Below are positions 1-10,560 of a stretch of 64,000 nt of DNA, one piece after another. Position 1 is the stretch's first letter; the number at the start of each line of letters is the position of its first letter. This DNA is from Copromyces sp. CBS 386.78 (Eukaryota > Ascomycota > Sordariomycetes > Sordariales > Sordariaceae): NCBI GenBank assembly GCA_030685235.1, contig MU839146.1, positions 1 to 64,000 on the forward strand, in the 5' to 3' direction. The translations under genes and the position numbers were made by a program. The notes below the pieces were generated by a model, which was not told where the DNA came from, did not search any database, and worked only from the letters and a program-made list of their open reading frames with translations.

Positions 1-3000
1 AGAAGTCAAATTGGTGGACGCATATGAGAAGATACTGTCCCGACAGCTACAAAATGGCTCCAACTCAATGGTGCTCGAGTCTCAGCCGAACATCATCGCC
101 CAAAACAACTCGGACAGGCGCCGCCAAATGATTCAGCTTATCAATGCTGGTCTAGCCAAGACTGAGAGAGAAGCTAAAGTAAAAGAGAGCTGTGGCGAAG
201 TTATGGACGTTGTTCTATCCGTTAAGAACATTATAAGTGCGGCAATCCAGGCCGTGCCCCAAGCCGCGTTCGCTTGGACCGGCATTTGTATCGCTTTAGA
301 GGTATGTCTATTTAGAGCGTGATATGATACTTCACATGCTAACTTCTGCAGATATTCATCAATCCTATAAAAGCGACCAAAGCCAACCGTGAAGGGATCG
401 ACTACGTTGTTAAGAGAATGAAGTGGTACTGGAGCTTGTCGAATAGCCTTCTTAAGGATCCTACCAACAATATCAGCAAACCCTCTGGAATGAAAGGCCA
501 ATTGGAGAACCACATTGTTGGCCTCTACAAAGCGCTCCTCTCTTACCAGATTAAGAGTGTTTGTGCTTATTATCGCAACCCCGGCTTAGTCTTTCTGCGG
601 GATATGATCACGCTTGATAACTGGAAAGCTGATCTGGGGGCTATCCAAGACGCCGAGAAGCGCTTCGACACAGATGCCCAAACATACACCACTTGGAAAG
701 GGACGTCTCATCTCGAGCAGCTCGTTAGCTATGCAATGTCAGAGAAGGACCAGCAATGCCTGAAGCACTTGCGCCTTACCGATCCTCGCGATGATAAAGT
801 CCGCATCGAACGGACCAAAGGCGGCCTTTTGCAGGACTTGTATCGTTGGGTCCTCAATAACGCTGACTTTCAACAATGGCATGACGACCTACAGCACCGA
901 CTGCTCTGGATCAAGGGCGACCCCGGCAAAGGGAAGACTATGTTGCTATGCGGCATCATCAATGAGCTGGATCAAGGCAATACTGCCAACGCGCGCCACT
1001 GCAATGTGGCCTACTTCTTCTGCCAAGCTACCGACTCTCGCATCAACAATGCAACCGCCGTACTACGCGGCCTGATCTACGTGCTTATCGAGCAGCAGCC
1101 ATGTGTCCTCCCACACGTGCGGAAGAAGTATGACCATACAGACGAAAACCTCTTCATAGATGCAAATGCGTGGGACGCCCTATCAGAAATCTTCACCGAC
1201 ATCCTACAAGACCCAAGCCTCCGAACGACCTACCTAGTCATTGATGCGCTTGACGAGTGCGTTGAAGATTGGTCACAGCTTCTTGACTTAATCGCCCAGC
1301 AATCATCTAGATCTTCTCGAGTCAAGTGGATTGTTTCGAGTCGTAATTCGCCGCATATCGAGGAACAATTGGAGATAGCTACGGCCAACTTGAAAGTCTC
1401 CCTGGAGCTAAATGCGGAATCCGTCGCGGCAGCTGTCAATGCATTCATCCTATACAAGGTGAACCAACTAGAAGGGCTGAAGAAGTACAATCTAACTATG
1501 AAAAAGGTCGTTCAGGACTATTTGCGCTCCAACGCGCAGGATACGTTTCTCTGGGTAGCGTTAGTCTGCCAAGCGCTTGCAGGTCCGGAGGTTAAGAAAT
1601 GGAATACCGAAGAGATGCTACGCAAGTTTCCACCCGGACTGGATGCTCTATACGCGCGGATGAAACAGGATATAAGCCTATCCTACCATTCCGATCTCTG
1701 CAAGCGCGTGCTTGCCGTTGCTGCCATTGTTCGTCGACCAATTAGCCTTCAAGAACTAACTACTCTCGTCGAGATGCCCAATATCATCTGCGATGATCTC
1801 GAATCTCTAGAAGAGATTATAAGGCTTTGCGGTTCATTTCTAACGATACGAGAACGAACTATTTATTTTGTTCATCAATCAGCCAAGGACTTTCTATTGG
1901 GCAATGCTTTTGATAAAGCTGGCAACCAAGCTTCTCAGGAGGCTTTCAGCTGGATCTTTCCTTCTGGAAAAGAAGATGTGAACTATACTATCTTCTCGAG
2001 GTCACTTAATGTCATGTCTGCAACACTGCGACGTGATATATACAACTTAAGGGCACCGGGATTTCCGGGCGACAAGGTCCAAGTACCGGATCCGGACCCG
2101 CTAGCGACGGTGCAGTACTCGTGCGTCTACTGGGTTGATCACCTGTGCGACTTGGTTTCCAGTACGAACACAAACTGGAATGAGCTTTTGCAGGACAACG
2201 GGGTTGTCTATACATTCCTCAAGACGAAGTACCTTTACTGGCTGGAAGCTCTAAGTCTATTCCAAGCTATGCCTGCGGGCGTTGTTGCTATTAAAAAGCT
2301 CGAGGGCCTATTAGTAAGTACTAGTCTAACTCCACACTAGGAAATTGGTCTAACTAAAGATATAGGGAGGTAATAATCAATCGCAGTTATCAAAGCTTGT
2401 TTGGGATGCTTACCGGTTTGCTCTATCTTATAAGTCAATAATAGAGCAAGCTCCCCTTCAAACATACATATCAGCGCTTATATTTGCTCCAAGCGGTAGC
2501 TTGATAAAGAGGAATTTTAAGGTAGAAGAACCTGAATGGATTCGAACTAAGCCGGCTGTAGAATGGGATTGGAATGCATGCCTCCATACCCTAGAAGGCC
2601 ATAGCGGCTCCGTTACCTCAGTAGCATTCTCGCCTGATGGCCAGCGGCTTGCGTCCGGTTCGTGGGACAACACGATCAAGATCTGGGATCTGGCGCCGGA
2701 GAGCTGGGATCCGGCGTCGGAGAGCTGGGATCCGGCGTCGGAGAGCTGGGATCCGGCGTCGGGGAGCTGCCTCCAGACCCTAGAAGGCCATAGCGGCACC
2801 GTTTCCTCCGTGGCCTTCTCGCCTGATGGCCAGCGGCTTGCGTCCGGTTCGTGGGACAAGACGATCAAGATCTGGGATCCGCCGTCGGGGAGCTGCCTCC
2901 AGACCCTAAAAGGCCATAGCGACACCGTTTCCTCCGTGGCCTTCTCACCTGATGGCCAGCGGCTTGCGTCCGGTTCGGGGGATAAGACGATCAAGATCTG

Positions 3001-3964
3001 GGATCCGGCGTCGGAGAGCTGCCTCCAGACCCTAGAAGGCCATAGCCACACCGTTTCCTCCGTAGCCTTCTCGCCTGATGGCCAGCGGCTTGCGTCCGGT
3101 TCGTGGGACAAGACGATCAAGATCTGGGATCCGGCGTCGGGGAGCTGCCTCCAGACCCTAGAAGGCCATAGCCACGGCGTTGTCTCCGTGGCCTTCTCGC
3201 CTGATGGCCAGCGGCTTGCGTCCGGTTCGGGGGACGAAACGATCAAGATCTGGGATCCGGCATCGGGGAGCTGCCTCCAGACCCTAGAAGGCCATAGCCA
3301 CACCGTTTCCTCCGTGGCCTTCTCGCCTGATGGCCAGCGGCTTGCGTCCGGTTCGGGGGACGAAACGATCAAGATCTGGGATCCGCCGTCGGGGAGCTGC
3401 CTCCAGACCCTAGAAGGCCATAGCGACACCGTTTCCTCCGTGGCCTTCTCGCCTGATGGCCAGCGGCTTGCGTCCGGTTCGTGGGATAAGATGATCAAGA
3501 TCTGGGATCCGGCGTCGGGGAGCTACCTCCAAACCCTAGAAGGCCATAGCGACACCGTTTCCTCCGTGGCCTTCTCGCCTGATGGCCAGCGGCTTGCGTC
3601 CGGTTCGTGGGATAAGACGATCAAGATCTGGGATTCGGCGTCGGGGAGCTGCCTCCAGACGATTCCTACTAGTACTATAATGACCGATATCTCGTTTGAC
3701 CCTACCAATCGCTACCTACATACTAACGTTGGACGTATTAAAATAGTTACAGAAACTACCGAAAGCCAAGTTGTACTAGATAATTCAGAGAGCCATAACT
3801 ATGGCTTGGGACAGGATTGGTCTTGGATTACTTGCAACGGCCAGAACGTACTTTGGCTACCGCCGAATTACCGACCGTCTAGTTGTAATGTCCAGGGACG
3901 GATGATATCCATCGGCTGCGCATCGGGACTGGTTTGGGTTATTGGCTTCTCGCAAGACATATAA
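1..3964 (+). CDS. NWD-type NLR: NACHT NTPase with WD40 repeats (5' partial)
   Basis: The frame is open to the left edge, so the start codon and N-terminal effector domain lie outside. I read three exons: <1-301, 352-2313 and 2366-3964, joined in phase 0 by introns 302-351 and 2314-2365 (GTATGT and GTAAGT donors; CTAAC branch in the second). The visible 1286 residues hold the NACHT N-terminal region (WYW near residue 125), a Walker A motif GDPGKGKT at 916-939, a Walker B-like LVIDALDEC, and a linker with the DA.RF and PLQ.Y.SAL pattern typical of HET-E/HNWD proteins. Eight WD40 repeats and a degenerate ninth follow. In this family the NACHT module oligomerises, the WD40 domain senses ligand and the N-terminus signals cell death. 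I infer an allorecognition or immune NLR; the effector type cannot be told from here. Confidence 0.88.
2579..3649 (+). repeat. In-frame WD40 minisatellite, 126-bp units
   Basis: Eight WD40 units start at 2579, 2768, 2894, 3020, 3146, 3272, 3398 and 3524. All are exactly 126 bp (42 aa) except the first, which is 189 bp because a 7-residue motif containing ESWDPAS has expanded. Units are almost identical apart from a few codons: after GHS (G, D or H), the next residue (S, T or G), W or G before D, and N, K or E after D. A degenerate ninth unit starts at 3650. Near-identity along the array indicates recent homogenisation or unit shuffling. Confidence 0.95.
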
Positions 3965-4858
3965 TATATTCCATATCGTCCTCAATTCCTTTCTCTATTT
4001 CTTTTTTTTAACGTGTTACTAGAAGAGTTTGAGAAGATAGGCAAATTTATAGGAATTTTGTAAATTCTGGTACCTTCTACTGTTGTTAAGATGACGTATT
4101 CTATTATGAAGAAGCAAGACTATTCTATCCCTTGACTCTCCTTTTGTAGGTGCCTGTGCGGTCCAGATGCCACGGGATTAGCCCGTGATTGCCCAGTTGT
4201 CACCGGGTTAGCCTGTGACATTGTCGCACTACACGTCCGCACACACGGACTGGCCTGTCTGGGCTCTCGCCCATATAGCCAGTCCTCTACACACATCCTC
4301 CTTTTCTCTCCTTCGCACAACAACGCATATCTTACCATACCTCCAACGGTGTCCTCTCGCCCCGTGATACCAGTCCTGGCTAAGCTTGGTACAGTGGTAG
4401 AGGCCTCGATTCTCCTCGACCGGATAAGTAGTCTCTTCCTTAGTAGTGCTTAGGTGAGCCAATACACTTGTAGTAGCGTTGCCACAACTATATAGTCCTC
4501 CCTAGTCTAGATGCGGGAGATCGCGGTTTAATATGCGGCTTTATACCACTGACATGGGTGCTGAAGGTACGTTAATGATTAAGTAGGTTGTTCGAAGGCT
4601 TGGGTCTCGTAGGATGTTGGTGAAGACTGGCTAGAGGCGGCGGACGCGGAGGAGTTTGATCTAGATTACGACGACGATAACGTGCCCGCGAGAAAAGGGA
4701 TACGACTGATAAAGACGATACGTCGGTGCGAGCAAGTAATGCGAGGAGGTGACGCGAGGATTTTGGGGGTTGTACCCACTTTACATGTATTCTAGCTTTC
4801 TATGCATTTTGCACGACTGGGGACGAGTCTTTTTCTACCCGGGGGGGGTTGATGTTAC
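3965..4858. other. Intergenic, repeat debris, no gene
   Basis: No convincing reading frame. The stretch 4195-4340 resembles 6850-7000 inside the second LTR copy (shared GGCCTGTCT...TCGCCC.TATAGCCAGTCCTC pattern). Bases 4381-4432 carry a tRNA A-box-like string, but no T-arm follows. Confidence 0.5.
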
Positions 4859-5362
4859 TGTGACAAGGGCTGTGATCAGGGCTTGGAACAGTAGTTCAAT
4901 TCAGCTAATAAACTACTTTGGTCTCGAAAGCCTTGTTGATCTTCTCAACCTCCAGGAGAAGGTTGGGCTTCAAGACCTTCTTATGCCAAAGGGAATCGGT
5001 ACGTACTTGAGGTACGCATCAAGCCTTGTCGCCTGAGGCTTCAAGACATCTATCTAGCAGTCTGCATACGTGTGGATCTTCCTGAATGCCTTCATCCATT
5101 CTCCATCTTCCTTTTGGCGCTGTCCTTCATCCGGGCGCCCTGCTTCTTGCTTGGTTGGCTGTGGTTGCTTCTGGGATAACCGTGGCCGAGGGCCCGGCCG
5201 TGGGTCCGGCCGAGGGTCTGGCCGCGGGTCCGGTCGAGGGTCCGGCCGAGGTGGGTGTTGTGGCCGGAGGCCACTGAGCATCTTGAGGCTAATGCTAGGC
5301 GTTGAGGCTCTGTTGAGTCTTGCGATCCTAACCCCTGGACTGTGGGCAATGTCCGTGTGACA
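4859..5362 (+). mobile_element. Solo LTR, family A copy 1, with 5-bp TSD GTTAC
   Basis: The 504-bp unit starts TGTGACAAGG and ends GTGTGACA. It is flanked by perfect 5-bp direct repeats GTTAC (4854-4858 and 5363-5367), as expected for integrase-mediated LTR insertion followed by LTR-LTR recombination. Related copies lie at 6530-7090 (+) and 9490-9964 (-). The interior holds a 12-bp GGTCCGGCCGAG-type tandem array at about 5183-5256 that the second copy lacks. Small frames inside are not credible genes. Confidence 0.85.
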
Positions 5363-6529
5363 GTTACAGCACTGGCGGATGGGTCCCGGCACGTGATGTC
5401 GTACCGCGTGCACAGGCCACCTTAGCCCTGGGTTGAAACGCTGAGCGCCAGGCGCGCCTTTGCATGTTTTTCTCTTTTATTCTTTATCTTGCAATTCTAC
5501 TATAGACCTGGAATCAACGTGTTCAGCTTTGTCTCTCGTGACTACGTCGCTCGTGATTTGCCTGCCACCCCCACCAAATTCAGCGAACATTGGTGTCAGT
5601 CACGTGTTACGGCGATAGCAGACTACCCACATCGACCAGGTGGTTGAGGAACCCTAACCCTAGTGCTGGCTGAGCCAGAACTAGGGTTAAGGTTCTGACT
5701 GCTATATCTCGAAACATAGCTCCCCATAATCACTATCGGCTATATTTCCGCACCTCTTGAAGGATTGAGTAATTAAAGAAATGCTAGAAAAGAATGAGTA
5801 AACGCTATTTCTTATGACGGCCTGGTCATCCGTCGCAATTATATAAGACTACTTGAGCAACCGAATTGCCAGCTTCGGTTACTTGTACCCTTTTGCAGGG
5901 ACACGGGCAGGTTAGTATAGTGGTCTGCCACTGCCGTGACATTTCTCAGCCCAGAACGGGAACCTGTCCCAACTTTTCTCTTGTACCTACGTATGAAACG
6001 AGTTAGAAGGGGAATATTTAACAACTTATAGAGCACTCGACAGTGCAATAAACAGACTATCAGCTTCTGAAGCGAACATCTGAGTTATTAGAATTGGATT
6101 TGTTCTACTAGAAGGCGACTACACCCAAGTACATCCTGGGCATCTTTTCATTACGCGATTCTATAGATCAATTACGTTCACAATAGTGTTTATAGCACCT
6201 ATCGTACAAGATTCGCAGTACTGATTTGCGTATTCGGGATCCGAGTCCCGCTATCTATACCACGGGGGACTTGATTAAGAACAAAAACTGGCAAAAAATA
6301 ATATTAATACAGCTACGGTTAATACTGCTTATTTTGAACGCAATGTCCAGCCTTATGAGACTACCCTCTATACCATCCCCGGGCTGAATGGGTGTCAGAA
6401 ACTTAATGAGGTCGTTGGGCAGGCTTTGCAGTTAGCCAAGCTGTCTCCTTTGGAACAATCTTTGAATGAACTCTCCTTCACTCCAAACAGATAGTAGAAA
6501 CTGATTGCCCACCTCACTCACCCTGTTTC
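5363..6529. other. Intergenic; hairpin and tRNA-like fragments
   Basis: No protein gene is seen. Bases 5650-5694 form a near-perfect hairpin with telomere-like arms. Bases 5898-5970 are a 73-nt tRNA-like segment with pairing acceptor and D stems but degenerate anticodon and T arms. Confidence 0.5.
5650..5694. repeat. Inverted repeat with CCCTAA/TTAGGG arms
   Basis: The left arm AACCCTAACCCTAGT (5650-5664) pairs with ACTAGGGTTAAGGTT (5680-5694) with one mismatch. The spacer also contains TGGCT/AGCCA. The arms contain the TTAGGG telomere unit, but only one to two copies. Confidence 0.75.
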
Positions 6530-7090
6530 TGTGACAAGGGCAGAGTCCTAGGCTTGGAACAAAGAGTTCAATTCAGCTAATAATCTTTTTTGGTCTCAAA
6601 GGCCATATTAATCTTCTCAACCTCCAGGAGAAGTTTGGGCTTCAAGGCCTTCTTATGCCAAAGGGAATCGGTATGTACTTAAGGTACGTATCAAGCCTTG
6701 TCACCTAAGTCTTCAAGGCATCTATCTAGCTGTCTGCATACATGGGGATATTCATGGATACCTTCATCCATTCTCGATCTTCCTTCTGGGGCTATCCTTC
6801 AACCGAACGCCCTGCTTCTTGCTTGGTTGACTGTGGTTGCTTTTCAGAGGTATCATAGGGTTAGCTTGTAACGTTGTTACCCAGCAGCCGGACATTGACC
6901 CCGTCGCTAAACCACCTGCACGTACGCGCGCACGGGCTGGCCTGTCTAGGCTTTCGCCCGTATAGCCAGTCCTCCACGCACATCGTACAACAACGTACGC
7001 CAGGCACTCATAAGGCTGATGCCAAGCGTTGAGGTTCTGTTAAGCCTCGGAAACCCTAACCCGGAACTGTGGGCAAATGTCCGTGTGACA
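6530..7090 (+). mobile_element. LTR, family A copy 2 (RIP-diverged)
   Basis: It starts TGTGACAAGG and ends GTGTGACA like the copy at 4859-5362 and is collinear with it. It differs mostly by transitions and carries about 110 extra bases (about 6850-7000) related to 4195-4340. No matching target duplication was found (GTTTC against CCTTT), so it may be chimeric or an older recombinant. Confidence 0.7.
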
Positions 7091-7434
7091 CCTTTAGACG
7101 GGCCGACGGAGGGGAGCCGAACCTTCGGCTCCGTTGTTTCGGCCTCCATCCTATTGGCTAGCTAATCTACTTATATGAGTGATCCTTAATTGGATTGTAA
7201 CACCATTATAGTCAAAACATCAAGCACACGCCAGTCACGAGTCACGAGTCTTAGCCAGTCAACTTACCGTGGGGCAGGGGGAAGAGATCCTATTCATTCG
7301 TAAGATCGTGAGATGAGGGTATCGGACTAGTCGATAGCGTGCCTCAATTAAGTACAATCCGTGCTCTATATGCTTTGTAACATGCCCGTCCCAGACTTTC
7401 CACCACTATTACCGCACGCCGCTCTCATTATCAC

Positions 7435-7735
7435 CTACACTATGTCCTTGAATAGCTCCGTCTTGACCTCTGCTACTAACTCCCGTCTCAATTCGGCCAT
7501 TAGTTCCTCCTTGATCTCCCGCCGCATCTCCTCTATTAAGTCGTCCCGCATGTCGGCCCACAATTGCGACTGCTGCTCCTCCGTCTTCTCCATCGCAAGC
7601 TCCCGCGCCTCGCCAAACAATTTGTCTTCCAATTCCCATCGCGCATCATCTATGTCCTGGTCGATTTCACCCTCTACATAACCGATGATGTGCTCCGCTT
7701 CCTCCGTATTGTATCGACATGGAGTGTGATCGTAT
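7435..7735 (-). pseudogene. Charged coiled-coil reading frame, probable gene remnant
   Basis: The minus strand has an open frame of about 100 codons ending at 7435. It is very rich in Glu, Arg and Leu with heptad-like spacing (MRREIKEELMAELRRELVAE near the end), so it would form a coiled coil. No ATG lies near its upstream limit, which is a stop codon, so it would need an upstream exon. It sits among LTR and kinase relics. I do not recognise a family; it may be the tail of a decayed mobile-element or accessory gene. Confidence 0.3.
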
Positions 7736-8104
7736 GCCGGTCATGCCCTTTGCTCCGGAGGCACCTTTACTATTACGGGGCAAGGCGGATAATATGGGGT
7801 AGGTAGGATAGACGTAGTTGTACGAGGAGAGAAAGGGAGGGAGGAGGTGTGCGGTCTAGGGATATAAGGTAGGGCTGTGCCATGCCCAGACCCAGACCGA
7901 GGACCGAGGCCCACTGGTGTATGCGTGCGATGCCATTGGCCAATGGCTATAGCGAGGCTCGACAACTGATAGCAGGTGCTATATATACGACACCAATGCT
8001 AGTCACAGGCTAATCCTATAACATTCTCGGTTCTTTCTAACAGCAAAGTCTAGGTCAAAATTAACCACCCGTTCTATTGCCTTTCTCCCTATCTGTTGTA
8101 ATCT

Positions 8105-10024
8105 CTATAGCTCGCTGATGGCCTCATTATAAGCTGCTATGATAGGTCTGTAGAGCTGGTTAGGATGTCCTGCCGGAGTTGCGATAATGATTCCCTTTTC
8201 GTGATAGGGAAAAAGAATATCCCTAATCTTCCAACAAAGCGGTTCCAAAACTTTGAGCTTCTCTAGAAACTCCTCCAGAATCCTTCTAAAAGTACCGGAC
8301 ATGTCGCCTTCCTTAATCCTGACAATCTGATTAAAATCTCCAGTCTCCTATAGTCGAAAAGAGCTTTTCTTAGGTGCTTCCTCTTCCTCGCTAGCAAATC
8401 CATTATACTATAATTGGTATGCACATAACTAAAGAAGAACGTAGAAAAACGATTCGAGATTATGACGGTATATATAATCAATGTTGCATAATACTTCAAT
8501 TGCTATAAACTAGATCGTGCTAGTTATTTGTCATGTTCCGCTTGGGTTGCTATTTTGTACTTTAGCCATGTCAAGGTCAATCAACATACTCTTGAAGTTA
8601 TATACTGTTTCAGGGTCTGTAATGATAATATTGTTTGGAGAGATATTACGGTGGAGGATTTTGCCCATAACGTAGAGAGATTGGTATACCTTAATCGCAT
8701 CTCGCATTATTTCTAGCAGTTGCTTAATCGTCCAAAATTCGCTGATGATACAGCTGGCAGGTGAGATGACGAGGCAAGAATAAATCCGATCTTCCTATAG
8801 GTCCTCGCTAGGCGTAGATAGGGCTGACTTGGTATTGCTTGCTAACGACGGCGGCTGGATGCTCAGCTTTCGAATTAGCTTCTGGCTATCGGATCGCTAC
8901 TTCTTATTAGATCCGGATATGGTGTCGGTGGTGCTAGATGACGACTTGCGCTTATTGCCCGATATACTAGTACTTATTAAAGCCGATGAAGGGTCGTCCT
9001 CCTAGTTCAGAAACCAGTGAGCCGTTGGGAACTGCAGTCTCTTCCGTATTTCTACAATAGTAGTAATCTAATAATGCGCTACTATTCCAGCCACCCCTTT
9101 AACACCCTTTTCCTTTACTTACGTTAGGTAGTCTACCTCCACCGTCCGTTTACCCGATGCCCAAGCGAATTTGACAACGCTATTGTTTGCGGTCGTATAA
9201 TAGGTAGTTCCGCAACTTACGATGGCCTTCTAGCTATACATTGCCCTATCTAACCTAATCCTCGTTTCGTTACCGCTTATATCGTTCAATATAATATAAC
9301 GCTATCTATTTTTCCGCTCAATAAAAGTATCCAGACCTATCGCCTCAGCATCTATTATAGCATAGCCGACAAGAGCGCGCGCAAACATGTCCCGCTCGTT
9401 GTGAATGTCGAAAACCCCCGAACTATACGCCCTAGCCTGATCGAAGATCCAGAGCTCTATCTTAGAGGCGCAGAGAAGGAAGGCGTAAATATCACACGGA
9501 CATATAACCCCTTGCCCAACCTTGACACCAGGCCACACACCCAGGCCAGGCCAGGTGCCTTAGGCATCAACAAGGCCGCGGACGAACAATCTATTCCCCC
9601 GGCGGAGCATTACGTCCGAATGCCCTCATCACCACTCAGCGCTAGGCCGCGATAACTAGCCCTCGAGTTTCAACTAGAAACAACCCGAACCAACCAAAAA
9701 GGATCAGACCGGCTAAAACGGCCAAGACGGCTTAGAAGGAAACACTGTCAGCAAGGACAACCTAAAAGGATGCCTTGCGGCCTTGACAGGCCGGAAGGAC
9801 CCTGTATGTACTGATCAGAAGGATGGTCTGGATTTGTATAAGAAGGTCTGGGAACTCAGCCCTCGTCTTGAGGGTTGAAGGGATCAACAAGGCCTTCGAG
9901 ACCAAAGTAGTTTATTAGCGGAATTGAACCATTGTTCCAAGCTCAGATCACTGCCCTTGTCACAGTGGACGAATCGACGGGTCGGCTGGTCGGCGAAAAC
10001 CTTGCGCACGTAGCGGGTGAGTTG
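8105..10024 (-). pseudogene. FunK1-type fungal protein kinase, RIP-inactivated and split by an LTR
   Basis: Read on the minus strand, 10024-9965 encodes a RYVRKVF...TRRFV segment. After the LTR at 9964-9490 the same frame resumes at 9484 and runs 460 codons to 8105 without a frameshift. Recognisable FunK1 blocks are LWIFD, GLDTFIER, the catalytic loop HRNISPNN (canonical HRDIS.NN), LIDLDMAK (DFG-equivalent DLD) and RHNLESFFYVLL. I count twelve in-frame stops (ten TAG, one TAA, one TGA), and each is explained by CAG/CAA/CGA/TGG changing by C-to-T or G-to-A. The catalytic-loop Asp reads Asn (G-to-A). This is a dead gene that was once a full-length kinase. FunK1 kinases are Pezizomycotina/Basidiomycota-specific and poorly understood. 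Confidence 0.88.
9490..9964 (-). mobile_element. Solo LTR, family A copy 3, inside the kinase relic
   Basis: On the minus strand the unit begins TGTGACAAGG at 9964 and ends GTCCGTGTGATA at 9490, matching the ends of the LTR at 4859-5362. Flanks are TCCAC upstream and TTTAC downstream, a 5-bp target duplication with two C-to-T changes. Removing the LTR plus one flank copy restores the kinase frame exactly. Confidence 0.8.
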
Positions 10025-10247
10025 TGTCACAGCACGTAGATCTCGCGGGCAGTGCACACGAATAATCTAACGAATATAATAAATAATTAACTATAGTAAG
10101 TAAAAGAGAGGAAGAGGTTTGGCCTCGATGTGAGGGCATGAATAAATACAGGTGCAAAGTAGGTCCATGTCATATGATTGGCCAATGGCGACACGTGAAT
10201 GGTCGTAACATATAACGAACCCGAGGGCACGGTACTGGACCGTGACA
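10025..10247. mobile_element. Short LTR-like insertion (TGTCAC...GTGACA)
   Basis: The 223-bp segment has inverted ends TGTCAC/GTGACA and 4-bp flanking repeats GTTG (10021-10024 and 10248-10251). The kinase relic frame can be read continuously when it is removed. Solo LTR or small non-autonomous element; the family is not assigned. Confidence 0.6.
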
Positions 10248-10254
10248 GTTGGCG

Positions 10255-10560
10255 TAAGGGTGTTTGGTACTATCAGCAAGCTGATTCAAACTGGTCCAGA
10301 AGCATTTGGAAGTGTGGAGATCCTCGAGGAGGGCTTTGAGGGTATTTCCGCCTTGCCGGGAGTGGTGAAAGCAGAGTCCGTGAGTTTGGACATCGACAAT
10401 GCTTGTTAATTACGCGGGAAGGACGAGTACCATCAGGAGGGTGAGGGTTCCATTGCGGCTAAGACTTTTGCCCTCAAGGTCCAGATAGAACGTGCTGGAC
10501 GGAGGGATCGAGGAAAGGAAGACCCGGAGGGCAATTTTGTTGCGAAACTTTTCTTCAGAC
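10255..10560 (-). pseudogene. RNase D-like 3'-5' exonuclease fragment
   Basis: Minus-strand translation from 10560 reads FYLDLEGKSLSRNGTLTLL..VLP, then VDVQTHG and GGNTLKALLED. This matches the first exonuclease block of fungal RNase D/3'-5' exonuclease-domain proteins (DLEG acidic motif, VDVHTLG-like strand, TLK.ILED). A TAA stop interrupts it between VLPA and LTS. Only about 100 codons remain, abutting the kinase relic with no C-terminal half. Dead fragment; family assignment is by motif recognition. Confidence 0.6.

Noticed and set aside
2458..3498. 346-codon minus-strand frame opposite the WD40 array
   Set aside because: It mirrors the 126-bp repeat period on the opposite strand; the plus strand has clear WD40 coding with spliced context.
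5054..5413. Pro/Arg-rich minus-strand frame as a Gag gene
   Set aside because: It lies within and just past the solo LTR and is generated by the 12-bp GGTCCGGCCGAG array.
6231..6275. Possible tRNA half (GGGATCCGAGTCCCG region)
   Set aside because: It has a stem but no complete cloverleaf on either strand; too weak to annotate.
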